A stretch of DNA of 64,000 nucleotides from assembly GCA_964485815.1 (NCBI GenBank), contig CAZAJX010000006.1, positions 1 through 64,000 on the forward strand, given 5' to 3'. Source of the stretch: SFLA01 sp964485815 (GTDB taxonomy: Bacteria > Bacillota > Clostridia > Oscillospirales > CAG-382). Below are positions 48,002 through 56,641 of this stretch, piece after piece (position 1 is the first letter of the stretch; the number at the start of each line of letters is the position of its first letter). A program made the position numbers and the translations under genes. The notes below the pieces were generated by a model. That model had not been told where the DNA came from. It did no database searches and saw only the letters and a list, made by a program, of their open reading frames with translations.

Positions 48002-48982
48002 TCATTCCCACTCAATAGTGCCGATGGGCTTGGGGGTGAGGTCGAGGAGGACGCGGTTGATACCGTCTACCTCGTGGGTGATACGATCGGTAATGCGGTG
48101 GAGGACATCATAAGGGATCTCCTCGATGGTGGCTGTCATAGCGTCAACGGTGTTTACGGCGCGGATGATTGCGGGCCAACCCTCGTAACGCTTGCCGTCC
48201 TTAACGCCCACGCTCTTGAAATCGGGCACGGCGATAAAGTACTGCCATACCTTGGATGCAAGACCGCAGTTATCGAACTCTTCGCGAAGGATAGCGTCCG
48301 CTTCACGAAGGGCGTGGAGTCTGTCCCTCTTGATCTCGCCAAGGCAGCGCACGCCAAGACCGGGTCCGGGGAAGGGCTGACGGTCTACCATAGATGCGGG
48401 AAGACCGAGGGCTTTGCCTACAACTCTTACTTCGTCCTTATAAAGCAGCTTTACGGGCTCTACCAGCTCCATAGCCATATCCTCGGGCAGGCCGCCAACG
48501 TTGTGGTGAGCCTTTACTCCGTCGGATTCGAGAATATCGGGATAAATAGTGCCCTGTGCAAGGAAGCGCACGTCTGTAAGCTTGCTTGCCTCTTCGTCAA
48601 ATACAACTATAAATTCGTTGCCGATTATTTTACGCTTTTTCTCAGGCTCGGAAACGCCTTCCAGCTTGGTGAGGAAGCGCTCGGACGCATCAACGTAAAC
48701 GAGATTTGCATCCAATCCCTTTTGGAATACTTCGATAACCTGCTCGCTTTCGCCCTTGCGCATAAGTCCGTGGTTAACGTGAACGCAGATAAGCTGTTTG
48801 CCGATCGCCTTTATAAGCAAAGCGGCTACTACGGAAGAATCAACACCGCCGGAAAGGGCAAGAAGGACTTTACCGTCCCCTACCTGGGCACGGACGGCGG
48901 CAACCTGCTCCGCGATAAAGGCATCTGCCTGTTCTTTTGTCTGAATACGAGCCATTGTTTCGGGTCTTTTATTGGAATCCAT
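48002..48982 (-). CDS. guaA: GMP synthase, ATP-pyrophosphatase subunit only
   Basis: 326 residues equal to the C-terminal two thirds of ordinary GuaA. P-loop SGGVDS (44-49), AQGTIYPDILES, HHNVGGLPEDM, RQPFPGPGLGVR and the dimer-domain end TPKPIGTIEWE are all present. The class I glutamine amidotransferase domain (about 190 residues) is missing, as in the two-subunit archaeal enzyme (GuaAb). The protein turns XMP into GMP with ATP and ammonia, so it needs a separate amidotransferase subunit or free ammonia; none is in the window. AAGGGAG precedes the ATG by ten bases, and a promoter lies right upstream, so nothing suggests truncation by deletion. Confidence 0.93.
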   Translation of the reverse strand: MDSNKRPETMARIQTKEQADAFIAEQVAAVRAQVGDGKVLLALSGGVDSSVVAALLIKAIGKQLICVHVNHGLMRKGESEQVIEVFQKGLDANLVYVDASERFLTKLEGVSEPEKKRKIIGNEFIVVFDEEASKLTDVRFLAQGTIYPDILESDGVKAHHNVGGLPEDMAMELVEPVKLLYKDEVRVVGKALGLPASMVDRQPFPGPGLGVRCLGEIKRDRLHALREADAILREEFDNCGLASKVWQYFIAVPDFKSVGVKDGKRYEGWPAIIRAVNTVDAMTATIEEIPYDVLHRITDRITHEVDGINRVLLDLTPKPIGTIEWE

Positions 48983-49029
48983 TTATACATTACTCCCTTG
49001 AAAAAACTTACTGTTTGAGTAGATAGCAT

Positions 49030-49058
49030 ATTTTATCACACTTTTTGCGGCTTGTCAT
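49030..49058 (-). promoter_or_regulatory. Promoter of guaA
   Basis: Minus strand: ATGACA (49053-49058), 17 bases, TAAAAT (49030-49035). Confidence 0.7.
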
Positions 49059-49132
49059 TATTTTTTATAAAAAAATATAAATATTTCTTGGTGTGCCGTT
49101 TGGTATATTAAAAGCACGGGCTTTATCTTGTT

Positions 49133-49163
49133 AAAAAGGAGAAGCGCCACGCTTCTCCTTTTA
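49133..49163. terminator. Terminator after the queT-flavin reductase unit
   Basis: GGAGAAGCG (49138-49146) pairs with CGCTTCTCC (49150-49158), loop CCA, flanked by A and T runs. Confidence 0.9.
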
Positions 49164-49164
49164 A

Positions 49165-49662
49165 TTATTTAACCATATAACATTCGATAATTCCGGTATA
49201 CATTGTATGGTAATCCTTGGAGGTATACCATTTTTCGTTCACCGCATCCGCCATTGTTTCTGCGGGCATACGGACTGCCCCCTGCTTGCGGCAGATGATT
49301 ACCGTTTCCGCCTCGGCATAATAAGGGGTATCGCCTTCGTATGCCACGGTGAGGTTGCAATGGGCGGTCTTATCCTCGTCCCTGCCGGAAACGGTGCCCA
49401 TATAGCGGTACATATCCTCATACCCTTCGCCGAAAAAGCAAAGGGAGAAGGTTTGTTCCCCATCCATAAAGTTTTTGGTATAGCGGCTGTCGCGGACAAA
49501 GGCAAAGCAGGCGGGTGCGCCCCAGATAACGCCCATAGAGCCCCAAGAGGCTGTCATACCGTTAACCGCATCTTTGTTCCCCGCAACGATAAGCATTTTT
49601 TGCTTGCCGATCTTTTGAAAGGGGTTTATATTCGCTTCATAGGGGTTTATTTTTTTGAACAT
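49165..49662 (-). CDS. Flavin reductase-like FMN-binding protein
   Basis: 165 residues with the split-barrel flavin reductase layout: NPFQKIGKQKMLIVAGNK, NGMTASWGSMGVIWGAPACFAFV, RYTKNFMDGEQTFSLCFFG. The N-G-M-T-A-S-W element contacts FMN in flavoredoxin-like proteins. Role probably in cytoplasmic electron transfer with FMN; partner unknown. It starts ten bases after queT and shares its transcript, so it may be under preQ1 control too, although no link to queuosine is known. Confidence 0.82.
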   Translation of the reverse strand: MFKKINPYEANINPFQKIGKQKMLIVAGNKDAVNGMTASWGSMGVIWGAPACFAFVRDSRYTKNFMDGEQTFSLCFFGEGYEDMYRYMGTVSGRDEDKTAHCNLTVAYEGDTPYYAEAETVIICRKQGAVRMPAETMADAVNEKWYTSKDYHTMYTGIIECYMVK

Positions 49663-49672
49663 TTAATTCACC

Positions 49673-50149
49673 TCATTTATTTATATGAGAAAAACGCTTT
49701 TTAAGAACGCGGTAAAGAATATATCCCAAGCCGTAGCAAGAAATAGCCTCCCCCGCAAAGATGGAAAGGTATATTATCCATAATGCGTCCGGCACGTTGT
49801 AAATATACGCAAGCACGGGGGGGACAACCAGCGTGTTTGCCAGCACGGGGAAAAGCGCCGCCAAAAGAAAGTGCTTTTTGCCCAGCTTGCAGGTCAATAC
49901 CGCCGCTATAAGGGTTGCAAGCGAACCAAAGACGATATCCCATATAACCGCGTTTGCCAGCAGATTTGAGATTATGCACCCGATAAACAGCCCCGGCACG
50001 GCGGCAGGGAGAAAGACGGGAAGAATGGTAAGACATTCCGAAAACCGCACCTGAAACACGCCGATAGGATTTGGGGAAACCAGCGTAAGCACAACGTACA
50101 ACGCGGCGATTATCGCCGCCTGGCAGATAAAAAGTGTCCTTTTTTTCAT
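49673..50149 (-). CDS. queT: QueT-family queuosine precursor transporter
   Basis: 158 residues, about five helices. PIGVFQVRFSECLTILPVFLP and AVPGLFIGCIISNLLANAVIWDIVFGSLAT are the QueT (DUF988) signature. QueT is an ECF-type substrate-binding component for preQ1 or a related queuosine precursor. The gene is headed by a preQ1-I riboswitch, which strongly supports the assignment. No queuosine biosynthesis genes are nearby, consistent with salvage. AAGGAG of the ribosome site forms the 3' end of the aptamer. Confidence 0.93.
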   Translation of the reverse strand: MKKRTLFICQAAIIAALYVVLTLVSPNPIGVFQVRFSECLTILPVFLPAAVPGLFIGCIISNLLANAVIWDIVFGSLATLIAAVLTCKLGKKHFLLAALFPVLANTLVVPPVLAYIYNVPDALWIIYLSIFAGEAISCYGLGYILYRVLKKRFSHINK

Positions 50150-50160
50150 TGAATTTTGCT

Positions 50161-50203
50161 CCTTAGTTTTGATTTAAGTGAGGATGGTTACGAACTCACT
50201 GAA
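50161..50203 (-). ncRNA. preQ1-I riboswitch
   Basis: Read on the minus strand: AGTGAG pairs with CTCACT (P1), with loop TTCGTAACCATC between, then the A-rich tail TTAAATCAAAACTAAGG, ending in the ribosome site. This matches the class I preQ1 aptamer: short hairpin, C in the loop, A-rich strand docking in the minor groove, and an H-type pseudoknot with the tail. Ligand binding would pull in the Shine-Dalgarno and block translation of queT. The promoter places the transcript start almost exactly at its first base. Confidence 0.88.
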
Positions 50204-50207
50204 GGTT

Positions 50208-50236
50208 ATAATATCACACTCGGCGGATATTTTCAA
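50208..50236 (-). promoter_or_regulatory. Promoter of the preQ1 riboswitch and queT
   Basis: Minus strand: TTGAAA (50231-50236), 17 bases, TATTAT (50208-50213). The -35 box lies within the last codons of the upstream PHP gene. Confidence 0.75.
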
Positions 50237-51053
50237 GTACCGAATACGGTATCTTCATATTGCCCTGACCGATGCCGATCTCTATATGAGGCTTCATTTT
50301 GGCGTGGAAATCCGTTCCGCCGGAGATCTTGAGTCCCAGTTCCTTTGCCATAGACTGAAATTTATCCTGCATCTCGGGAGTGTATTCGTTATAATATCCC
50401 TCGATACCGTCAAGCCCCACGGCTTTGAGCCGTATGAGAAACTTTACAAGCTCCTCATCGGAAATGCGTATAAGATGAGGATGGGCGACGAATGCGTGAC
50501 CGCCGATATCTTTAATTAACTTAACCGCTTCCTCTGCGGTAAGCGCCTGAGTTCCGTCATATGCGGGCTTGCCTACGCCAAGCCATTTATCGAACCCCTC
50601 TTTTACCGAGGAAACGTAGCCCTTTTCCATCATTATACGGGCAAAATGGGCTCTGCCGATAATGCCCGAGGGTGCGATGGCATAGGCTTCCTCCATAGTT
50701 ACGTCAAAGCCCAGCTCGTTAAGCTTTTTGCAGTGATTGAGGGTACGTGTGTTGCGGGCATCCATTACCCCGTCCAGCGCTTTTTTAAGAAGCGGGTGGT
50801 GAATATCTATATCGTAACCCAGAATATGGGTTTCCGTTTCCGATTGCACGGAAAGCTCAATGGCGGGCACTACCTCTACTCCCACACGCTTTCCTTCCTC
50901 TACCGCCTCTGCCACGCCCGAAACGGAATCGTGATCCGTAAGTGCGATAGCGGCAAGACCTTTTTGCGCCGCGTAAGCCACAAGCTCACGAGGGGCCATA
51001 CTGCCGTCCGAGCAGTTGGAGTGGGTGTGAAGATCTATAAGCTTTTCCGACAT
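50214..51053 (-). CDS. PHP-domain phosphoesterase (TrpH/RNase AM-like)
   Basis: 279 residues. PHP metal motifs are complete: DLHTHSNCSDG at the start, ALTDHDSVSG, PAIELSV (Glu), GRAHFARIM (His), VAHPHLI (His) and SGGTDFHAKM with the final Asp-x-His. The length and the insert after the third strand match the YciV/TrpH group, 5'-3' exonucleases or 3',5'-nucleotide bisphosphate phosphatases that clean up RNA ends. It is divergent from another PHP protein. It ends within the queT promoter. Confidence 0.88.
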   Translation of the reverse strand: MSEKLIDLHTHSNCSDGSMAPRELVAYAAQKGLAAIALTDHDSVSGVAEAVEEGKRVGVEVVPAIELSVQSETETHILGYDIDIHHPLLKKALDGVMDARNTRTLNHCKKLNELGFDVTMEEAYAIAPSGIIGRAHFARIMMEKGYVSSVKEGFDKWLGVGKPAYDGTQALTAEEAVKLIKDIGGHAFVAHPHLIRISDEELVKFLIRLKAVGLDGIEGYYNEYTPEMQDKFQSMAKELGLKISGGTDFHAKMKPHIEIGIGQGNMKIPYSVLENIRRV

Positions 51054-51188
51054 AACGCATACCGCCTTTTTTGGAATTTTTTATATTTTAGCACACAAAA
51101 AACAAAAAATAAATATCTTTTTTTGCGTTAAACCCTTTTTTATCCCTTTATTTTGTGGTATATTTATATTAAAGGAGTGTTTAATGCT

Positions 51189-51857
51189 ATGAAGTACTTG
51201 TTTGAAATACATTGTCACACCAAGGATTCCAGCGGATGCGCCAGCGAAACGGCGGAAACCACCGTAAAGGCATACAGCGAAAAGGGCTATGCGGGCGTGG
51301 TTATTACCGACCATCTGGGAATAGGCAGTAAGAGAGATAATTGGGCAGACCATTGCAGACATCAGCAGGCGGGCTACCGCAACGCAAAGGCTGTGGCGGA
51401 AAAATACGGTATAACCGTGCTTTACGGCGCGGAGCTTACTATTGCTCCCTTCTGGGGCAATGATTTCCTCTGTCTGGGTCTTGAGCCCGAGTGGTTTATA
51501 GACCACCCCGAGCTGGAGGATATGTCCCTTAACGAGGTTATAAAGACGGTGCGCGAGGCGGGTGCCTTTGTTTCCCACGCCCACCCCTTCAGAGAAGCGG
51601 GATATATAAAGAGTATAGTTCTTATTCCCCGCGAGGTTGACGGCGTGGAATTGAACGCAAACCGCACGGATTTTGAAAACGAGCGTGCGGCGGAGTATGC
51701 CAAGGCGTACAATCTGCCTCTTACCGCAGGAAGCGACAACCACATGGCGCACCACCAGAAAAGATTGTTCGGTATGAACTTTCACGAATGTCCCAAAACG
51801 GAAAAAGAACTGGCAGAGCTGTTGGCGCAAGGAAAATACGATATCAAGACGGAGTGA
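51189..51857 (+). CDS. PHP-domain protein, histidinol-phosphatase-like
   Basis: 222 residues with PHP motifs: FEIHCHTKDSSGC, VVITDHLG, GAELTI (metal Glu), SHAHPFREAGY and TAGSDNHMAH. It lacks the C-terminal insert of TrpH-like proteins and belongs to the shorter PHP group; substrate unknown. AAAGGAGTG precedes the ATG; an upstream ATG in another frame is spurious. It ends two bases before the ABC exporter gene, so they are co-transcribed with the radical-SAM gene that follows. Confidence 0.85.
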   Translation: MKYLFEIHCHTKDSSGCASETAETTVKAYSEKGYAGVVITDHLGIGSKRDNWADHCRHQQAGYRNAKAVAEKYGITVLYGAELTIAPFWGNDFLCLGLEPEWFIDHPELEDMSLNEVIKTVREAGAFVSHAHPFREAGYIKSIVLIPREVDGVELNANRTDFENERAAEYAKAYNLPLTAGSDNHMAHHQKRLFGMNFHECPKTEKELAELLAQGKYDIKTE

Positions 51858-51859
51858 AA

Positions 51860-53578
51860 ATGTTAAAACGATTCGCAACCTATTACAAGCCTCATAAAAA
51901 GCTGTTTATGCTGGATATGGCGGCGGCTTTTCTGGTTTCGCTGTGCGATCTGGTTTATCCTATGATAACGCGAAACATTATAAATATCTACGTTCCCGAA
52001 AAGATGCTTGACCATCTGCTTATATGGGCAGGGGTAATTTTGGGAATATACCTTGTAAAATGCGGGCTGAACTATTTTATACAGTACAAAGGACACGTGC
52101 TGGGCGTGCGTATTCAGGGCGATATGCGCAGGGATATGTTCCACCACCTGCAAAAATTACCCTTTGCGTTCTTTGATGAAAACAAGACGGGCGTTATAAT
52201 GTCCCGCCTGATGAACGATCTTTTTGATATTTCCGAGCTTGCCCACCACGGACCGGAAAACCTGTTTATATCTTCTATTTCCCTTGTGGGCGCGTTTGTA
52301 ATGCTTTCCACCATAAACGTGTGGCTGGCGCTTCTGCTGTTTTTGCTCATACCGCCCGTAGTATTCTTTGCGGTTAAAACGAGAAAAATGATGCAGGACG
52401 CATTCAAGGAATCCCGCACCCGCGTGGCAGAGGTAAATGCCAACGTGGAAACATCGGTTTCCGGCATACGTGTTTCCCGCGCATATACGGCGGAAAACCA
52501 CGAAAACGCAAGGTTTGACGAAGCCAACGAAAGCTTTAAAAAGGTGCGGGGCAAGGCGTACCGCGCTATGGGTGTGTTCCATTCGGGAATGACACTGCTT
52601 ACCGACATAATGTACCTTGCGGTGCTTGCAGCAGGCGGTTTGTTCTTTTACTACGGCAAAATAGACGGCGGCGATTTTGCGGCGTTTATACTTTACACCA
52701 CCTCCTTTATACGCCCCATAAATAATCTGGTTATGATCTTTGAGCAGATACAAAACGGTATGACGGGATTCAGCAGATTTGTGGAGATCATGGAAGTAAA
52801 GCCCGAAGAAGAAACGGGTGTTACCGACCCCGGTGTGCTTGAAGGTGATATAGAATTCAAAAACGTAACCTTCCATTACGGCGACGAGGAAAACAGAAAG
52901 AATATTATAGACTCTCTCGATCTTCACATTCCCGCAGGACGAACTGTGGCGCTGGTAGGTCCTTCGGGCGGCGGCAAGACCACGCTGTGCCATCTTATTC
53001 CCCGTTTTTATGAAACGGTATCAGGAAACATTACCGTTGACGGTATGGATATAAAGGATATTTCCCGCTATGCCTTGAGAAGAAACATAGGTATGGTTGC
53101 CCAGGACGTATTCTTGTTCGGCGGAACTATAAAGGAAAATATCGCTTACGGCAACCTTGACGCTACCGATGCGGAAATTGAGGAAGCGGCAAGAAGAGCG
53201 AATATTCACGATTATATTATGACACTTGAAAAGGGATACGATACCGAAGTGGGTGAACGAGGCGTAAAGCTTTCGGGCGGACAAAAGCAAAGAATATCCA
53301 TTGCCCGTGTGTTCCTTAAAAATCCCCCCATACTTATTCTGGACGAAGCCACAAGTGCTTTGGACAACGCCACGGAAATGCTGATACAGCAGTCCCTTGA
53401 GCAGCTTGCAAAGGGCAGGACCACCCTTGTGGTGGCTCACAGACTTTCCACCATAAAGAATGCGGACGAGATAATCGTGCTGACAGCAGACGGTATTGCC
53501 GAAAGAGGCAACCACGAGCAGCTGCTTGAAAAGGACGGTATCTACGCAGGGCTTTATAAATATCAGTTCAAGCAATGA
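51860..53578 (+). CDS. ABC exporter, fused membrane and ATPase domains
   Basis: 572 residues. Six helices (about 1-310; MLDMAAAFLVSLCDLVYPMI is the first) precede an ATPase domain with Walker A GPSGGGKTT (about 368), Q-loop GMVAQDVFLFGGT, signature LSGGQKQR (about 470), Walker B ILILDEATSALD and switch HRLSTI. It is a half-transporter of the MsbA/LmrA type, working as a homodimer or with another half. Cargo unknown; such pumps move lipids, peptides or drugs. The start is the ATG after ACGGAGTG. It overlaps the next gene by ATGA. Confidence 0.92.
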   Translation: MLKRFATYYKPHKKLFMLDMAAAFLVSLCDLVYPMITRNIINIYVPEKMLDHLLIWAGVILGIYLVKCGLNYFIQYKGHVLGVRIQGDMRRDMFHHLQKLPFAFFDENKTGVIMSRLMNDLFDISELAHHGPENLFISSISLVGAFVMLSTINVWLALLLFLLIPPVVFFAVKTRKMMQDAFKESRTRVAEVNANVETSVSGIRVSRAYTAENHENARFDEANESFKKVRGKAYRAMGVFHSGMTLLTDIMYLAVLAAGGLFFYYGKIDGGDFAAFILYTTSFIRPINNLVMIFEQIQNGMTGFSRFVEIMEVKPEEETGVTDPGVLEGDIEFKNVTFHYGDEENRKNIIDSLDLHIPAGRTVALVGPSGGGKTTLCHLIPRFYETVSGNITVDGMDIKDISRYALRRNIGMVAQDVFLFGGTIKENIAYGNLDATDAEIEEAARRANIHDYIMTLEKGYDTEVGERGVKLSGGQKQRISIARVFLKNPPILILDEATSALDNATEMLIQQSLEQLAKGRTTLVVAHRLSTIKNADEIIVLTADGIAERGNHEQLLEKDGIYAGLYKYQFKQ

Positions 53579-54453
53579 TAACGGTAAACGAATATTACAA
53601 AAAGCTGTTTGGTCAAAAGGTGTATAAAATATCCCTTGCGGGAGGTTATACCTGCCCCAACCGTGACGGAACCAAGGGATTGGGCGGATGTATTTTTTGC
53701 TCCGCAGCGGGCAGCGGAGATTTCGTGCCCGACCCTTCCCTGCCGATGAATGAGCAGATAGACCTTGCCACCCAGAAGGTAAAAGCTAAAGGCGCGGAAA
53801 AATATATTGCCTATTTCCAAAGCTTTACAGCAACCTACCTGCCTGCGGAGGTTTTACGGGAAAAATTGGATTGTGCCTACAAGCGCGAGGATATCGTGGG
53901 CGTATCTATCGCCACACGGCCCGATTGCCTACCCGATGATATTCTGGATATGCTGGAAGAGTATTCCCGCATAAAGCCTACCTGGGTGGAATTGGGATTG
54001 CAGACGGCAAATGACAAAACGGCTGTGTATATAAACCGCTGTTATCCCACGCAGGTCTATATCGATGCGGCAAAGGAGCTTAATAAAAGAAACATTCCCT
54101 TTGTTACCCATATTATTTTAGGACTTCCCGATGAAACGGAAGAGGATATGGTAAACACCGTACAGACCGCCGTGGAATGTAAAACTCAGGGAATAAAGCT
54201 TCAGCTTCTGCAGATACTCTCCGATTCCCCTTTGAAGGAAGAATACCTTAAAGGCAAAGTTACCCCTATGGAAGAGGAAAGGTATTACGCTTTGTTAAAA
54301 AAGCTTCTTTCCCTGCTTCCCGAAGATACGGTCATCCACCGTCTTACGGGGGACGGAAGCAAAAAGACTCTCCTTGCGCCCCTCTGGTGCGGGGACAAAA
54401 AAAGAGCGCTGAATAAGATCAACGCCCTGTTGAAATCACCCCAAGAAACCTGA
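53575..54453 (+). CDS. yhcC: Radical-SAM protein of the YhcC/TIGR01212 family
   Basis: 292 residues. Cluster-binding Cys27, Cys39 and Cys42 in CPNRDGTKGLGGCIFC, an N-terminal NEYYKKLFGQKVYKISLAGG box, ELGLQTANDKT and HIILGLPDETEEDMV are all family hallmarks. The protein binds a [4Fe-4S] cluster and AdoMet; its substrate is not known, although tRNA modification has been suggested. It overlaps the ABC exporter by four bases. Its last six residues and stop (KSPQET) are encoded by a copy of the intergenic palindromic repeat, which has evidently invaded or replaced the original 3' end. Confidence 0.92.
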   Translation: MITVNEYYKKLFGQKVYKISLAGGYTCPNRDGTKGLGGCIFCSAAGSGDFVPDPSLPMNEQIDLATQKVKAKGAEKYIAYFQSFTATYLPAEVLREKLDCAYKREDIVGVSIATRPDCLPDDILDMLEEYSRIKPTWVELGLQTANDKTAVYINRCYPTQVYIDAAKELNKRNIPFVTHIILGLPDETEEDMVNTVQTAVECKTQGIKLQLLQILSDSPLKEEYLKGKVTPMEEERYYALLKKLLSLLPEDTVIHRLTGDGSKKTLLAPLWCGDKKRALNKINALLKSPQET

Positions 54454-54490
54454 CGTTTTCTCGGGGACCCCAAAAAATCACCCCAAGAAT
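54436..54490. repeat. Palindromic repeat unit overlapping the end of yhcC
   Basis: CACCCCAAGAAAC, loop CTGAC, GTTTTCTCGGGGACCCC, followed by the first half of a second unit (CACCCCAAGAA). The first unit contains the yhcC stop codon. Confidence 0.85.
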
Positions 54491-54495
54491 AAAGC

Positions 54496-54526
54496 AAAAG
54501 CCACGAGAAAATCGTGGCTTTTTTGT
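54496..54526. terminator. Bidirectional terminator
   Basis: AAAAGCCACGA (54496-54506) pairs with TCGTGGCTTTT (54512-54522), loop GAAAA, with T run, between converging genes. Confidence 0.9.
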
Positions 54527-54532
54527 TGTTTT

Positions 54533-56623
54533 TTATTTATTATACTCTTCAAATACGGTGTAGTCTTCCACAAGCTGAATTTCGTCAAGCACGAACTTGG
54601 TGCCGCTGGTGGTTGCGCCTGCGTAGTTCCAGAACATATATACGCCTGCGATATCGTTAAGAGGATATGCTTCCCCGCCCGTGCCTGTGCCCGAGCCCGT
54701 GCCGTAGCGGTAGGTAAAGTCTTTTACGGGGAATGCCATCCAGCCCTTGAAGTTCTTTACGGAAGACGCCTGCTCCAAGCCGAAGCATCCGTCGCCGCCG
54801 TGCTTGTATTCTACCCATTCATCACTGCCCTCTGCAAGGTAATAGAAGAACAGATCGGGAACGTTATCGCTTTCATCGGTGGTATAAAGATCACCGGTGG
54901 GAGAAATAAGACCGAAGTTTGCCTTGCGGAATTCAACGCCCGTAAAGTCTACCCATACACGGAGATATGCGGTGGAGGGGAAGGAGGCGGTGTTTTTGTT
55001 TTCATCCGTAGCAAAGATATAAAGTCCTTGATTATCCCTGCCCTCGCTCCAAACGGAAATGGCCTTTGAGCCGCCGTAACCGTTTTCGGAAAGCTCAAAG
55101 CGACTGTTTGCGTCTGCTTCCGAGGAGTTCCAGGTGCCCACGTAAATATCGCCGTTTACCTTGCCGCCGTAAACCAAGTTGTTATCGGAAACGGTAAGGT
55201 TTTCCACGGAATCGAAGTTTGTGAAAGTACCTACGAAGTTTACGTCGTTTTCGGAAACGTAATCCGCTACCTCTTTTGCATCGGTGGTAAAGGATGCGGA
55301 GATGCACTCGCCCTTTTTGCCGAATACGTCGATAGGATACACCTCTACGGTATACTCGGTTTCGGACGCAAGTCCCGCAAGAGTAAAGGTAAGTGTTTCG
55401 GGCATAGGCTCAAAGTAATATTCGGAGAAATAGTTAAATTCCTTTTTATTGCCGTCTGCGGAGGTGCATACGATATTATAGCTGTATACGCAATCGTCAT
55501 CCGTTGCCTGATTAAAGGTGATCTCTGCGGAAACGGCGGTAACTGTGCCGACGGTAACAGCCGCATCTGCGCCGAACACGGGAACCTCACTCTTATCCTC
55601 GCGGTTTTCCTTGGTGTAGAGCCAAGTGGATTTATCCTTAAGATCGTTAATCTCGTAAACGAGCTGCTCACTGCCGTCTGCGGTCTTGAAGAAATCATCG
55701 GTAAGCAGGTTGTAGGGCAGTACGCGGACACGGTTATCAACGGAAACCTCTACTATGTAATACTGCGCCGCCTTATCCGCTCCGGGAGGAACGGTGCCGT
55801 AGGTCATACCCGAAGTCATTTCAAAATAAGCTAAAGTGCCCGTGCCGAAGAGGGTGTAATCCTTCTGGTAGCAGGAGGTGGGGTTGTTTATGGGCCCGTG
55901 GGAGTGGCCCGAGAAATTGAGAACCTGAGAATACTTGGAATACGCCTTATCAAGTTCAGCAGACTGAACTGCATACCATTCGGAGCTTACGTAAACGGTA
56001 TCCTTTATATGGTGGTGCTGGAAGGTGATTATAGGCTTATCGGGATCGTCATTGGCGGCAGAAGCAAGCGCTTCCTCAAGCCAAGCGATATCCTCTGCGT
56101 AGTCGCCTTCACCGTAGGTGGAAACGCCGATAAAATGATATCCGTTTATAACAACGTGCTTGTTAAGCTCGGGATCAAGATTTTCGGTATAGTTCTTTTC
56201 GCCCACGGAAAGATCGTTAAGATTACAATAATATTCGTGGTTGCCCATTACGGTGATAAGCTGAGTTTCGTCCTTGATATTATCGTTTACAATTCTTTTC
56301 CACGCTTCAAATTCATAGGGCTGACCGTAGTTGGTAAGGTCGCCGACCACTACCATAGCGTCTACCTTCTTGTAATCCTGCTTATCTGCATAAGCATATG
56401 CGGAGGTGAGAAGCTTTGCAAGGCGGGTTGCGGAGGTGTCCGTTACAGCGGAAACGTGGGTATCCGAAGTGACGAGAAAACGCAAAGCGGTTTCGAATTC
56501 GCCGTACTCCACGGCAGGAGTGCTGTTATCTGCGGGGGAAGAGGATTCGCTGCCTGCGCCGGTGCAGGCGGAAAGGATACAGGTGAGTGCCAACATAATT
56601 GCAATTACCACATTTCTTTTCAT
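54533..56623 (-). CDS. Lipoprotein metallophosphoesterase with Fn3-like domain
   Basis: 696 residues. Lipobox LSAC (Cys near 20), a short Ser-rich linker, then a calcineurin-like phosphoesterase domain (about 45-300) with metal motifs LVTSDTHVS, VVVGDLTNYG, MGNHEYY, TFQHHHIKD and NFSGHSHGP. An Fn3-like domain follows (about 355-450), then a C-terminal beta domain of unknown type (about 470-690). It probably cleaves phosphoesters outside the cell. The start is the second ATG (eight bases after GAGGTA). It follows an AAC(3)-fold gene by 18 bases and shares its promoter. Together with the protein at 15067 the window holds two unrelated surface phosphoesterases. Confidence 0.85.
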   Translation of the reverse strand: MKRNVVIAIMLALTCILSACTGAGSESSSPADNSTPAVEYGEFETALRFLVTSDTHVSAVTDTSATRLAKLLTSAYAYADKQDYKKVDAMVVVGDLTNYGQPYEFEAWKRIVNDNIKDETQLITVMGNHEYYCNLNDLSVGEKNYTENLDPELNKHVVINGYHFIGVSTYGEGDYAEDIAWLEEALASAANDDPDKPIITFQHHHIKDTVYVSSEWYAVQSAELDKAYSKYSQVLNFSGHSHGPINNPTSCYQKDYTLFGTGTLAYFEMTSGMTYGTVPPGADKAAQYYIVEVSVDNRVRVLPYNLLTDDFFKTADGSEQLVYEINDLKDKSTWLYTKENREDKSEVPVFGADAAVTVGTVTAVSAEITFNQATDDDCVYSYNIVCTSADGNKKEFNYFSEYYFEPMPETLTFTLAGLASETEYTVEVYPIDVFGKKGECISASFTTDAKEVADYVSENDVNFVGTFTNFDSVENLTVSDNNLVYGGKVNGDIYVGTWNSSEADANSRFELSENGYGGSKAISVWSEGRDNQGLYIFATDENKNTASFPSTAYLRVWVDFTGVEFRKANFGLISPTGDLYTTDESDNVPDLFFYYLAEGSDEWVEYKHGGDGCFGLEQASSVKNFKGWMAFPVKDFTYRYGTGSGTGTGGEAYPLNDIAGVYMFWNYAGATTSGTKFVLDEIQLVEDYTVFEEYNK

Positions 56624-56641
56624 TTTCATTACCTCTTAAGG

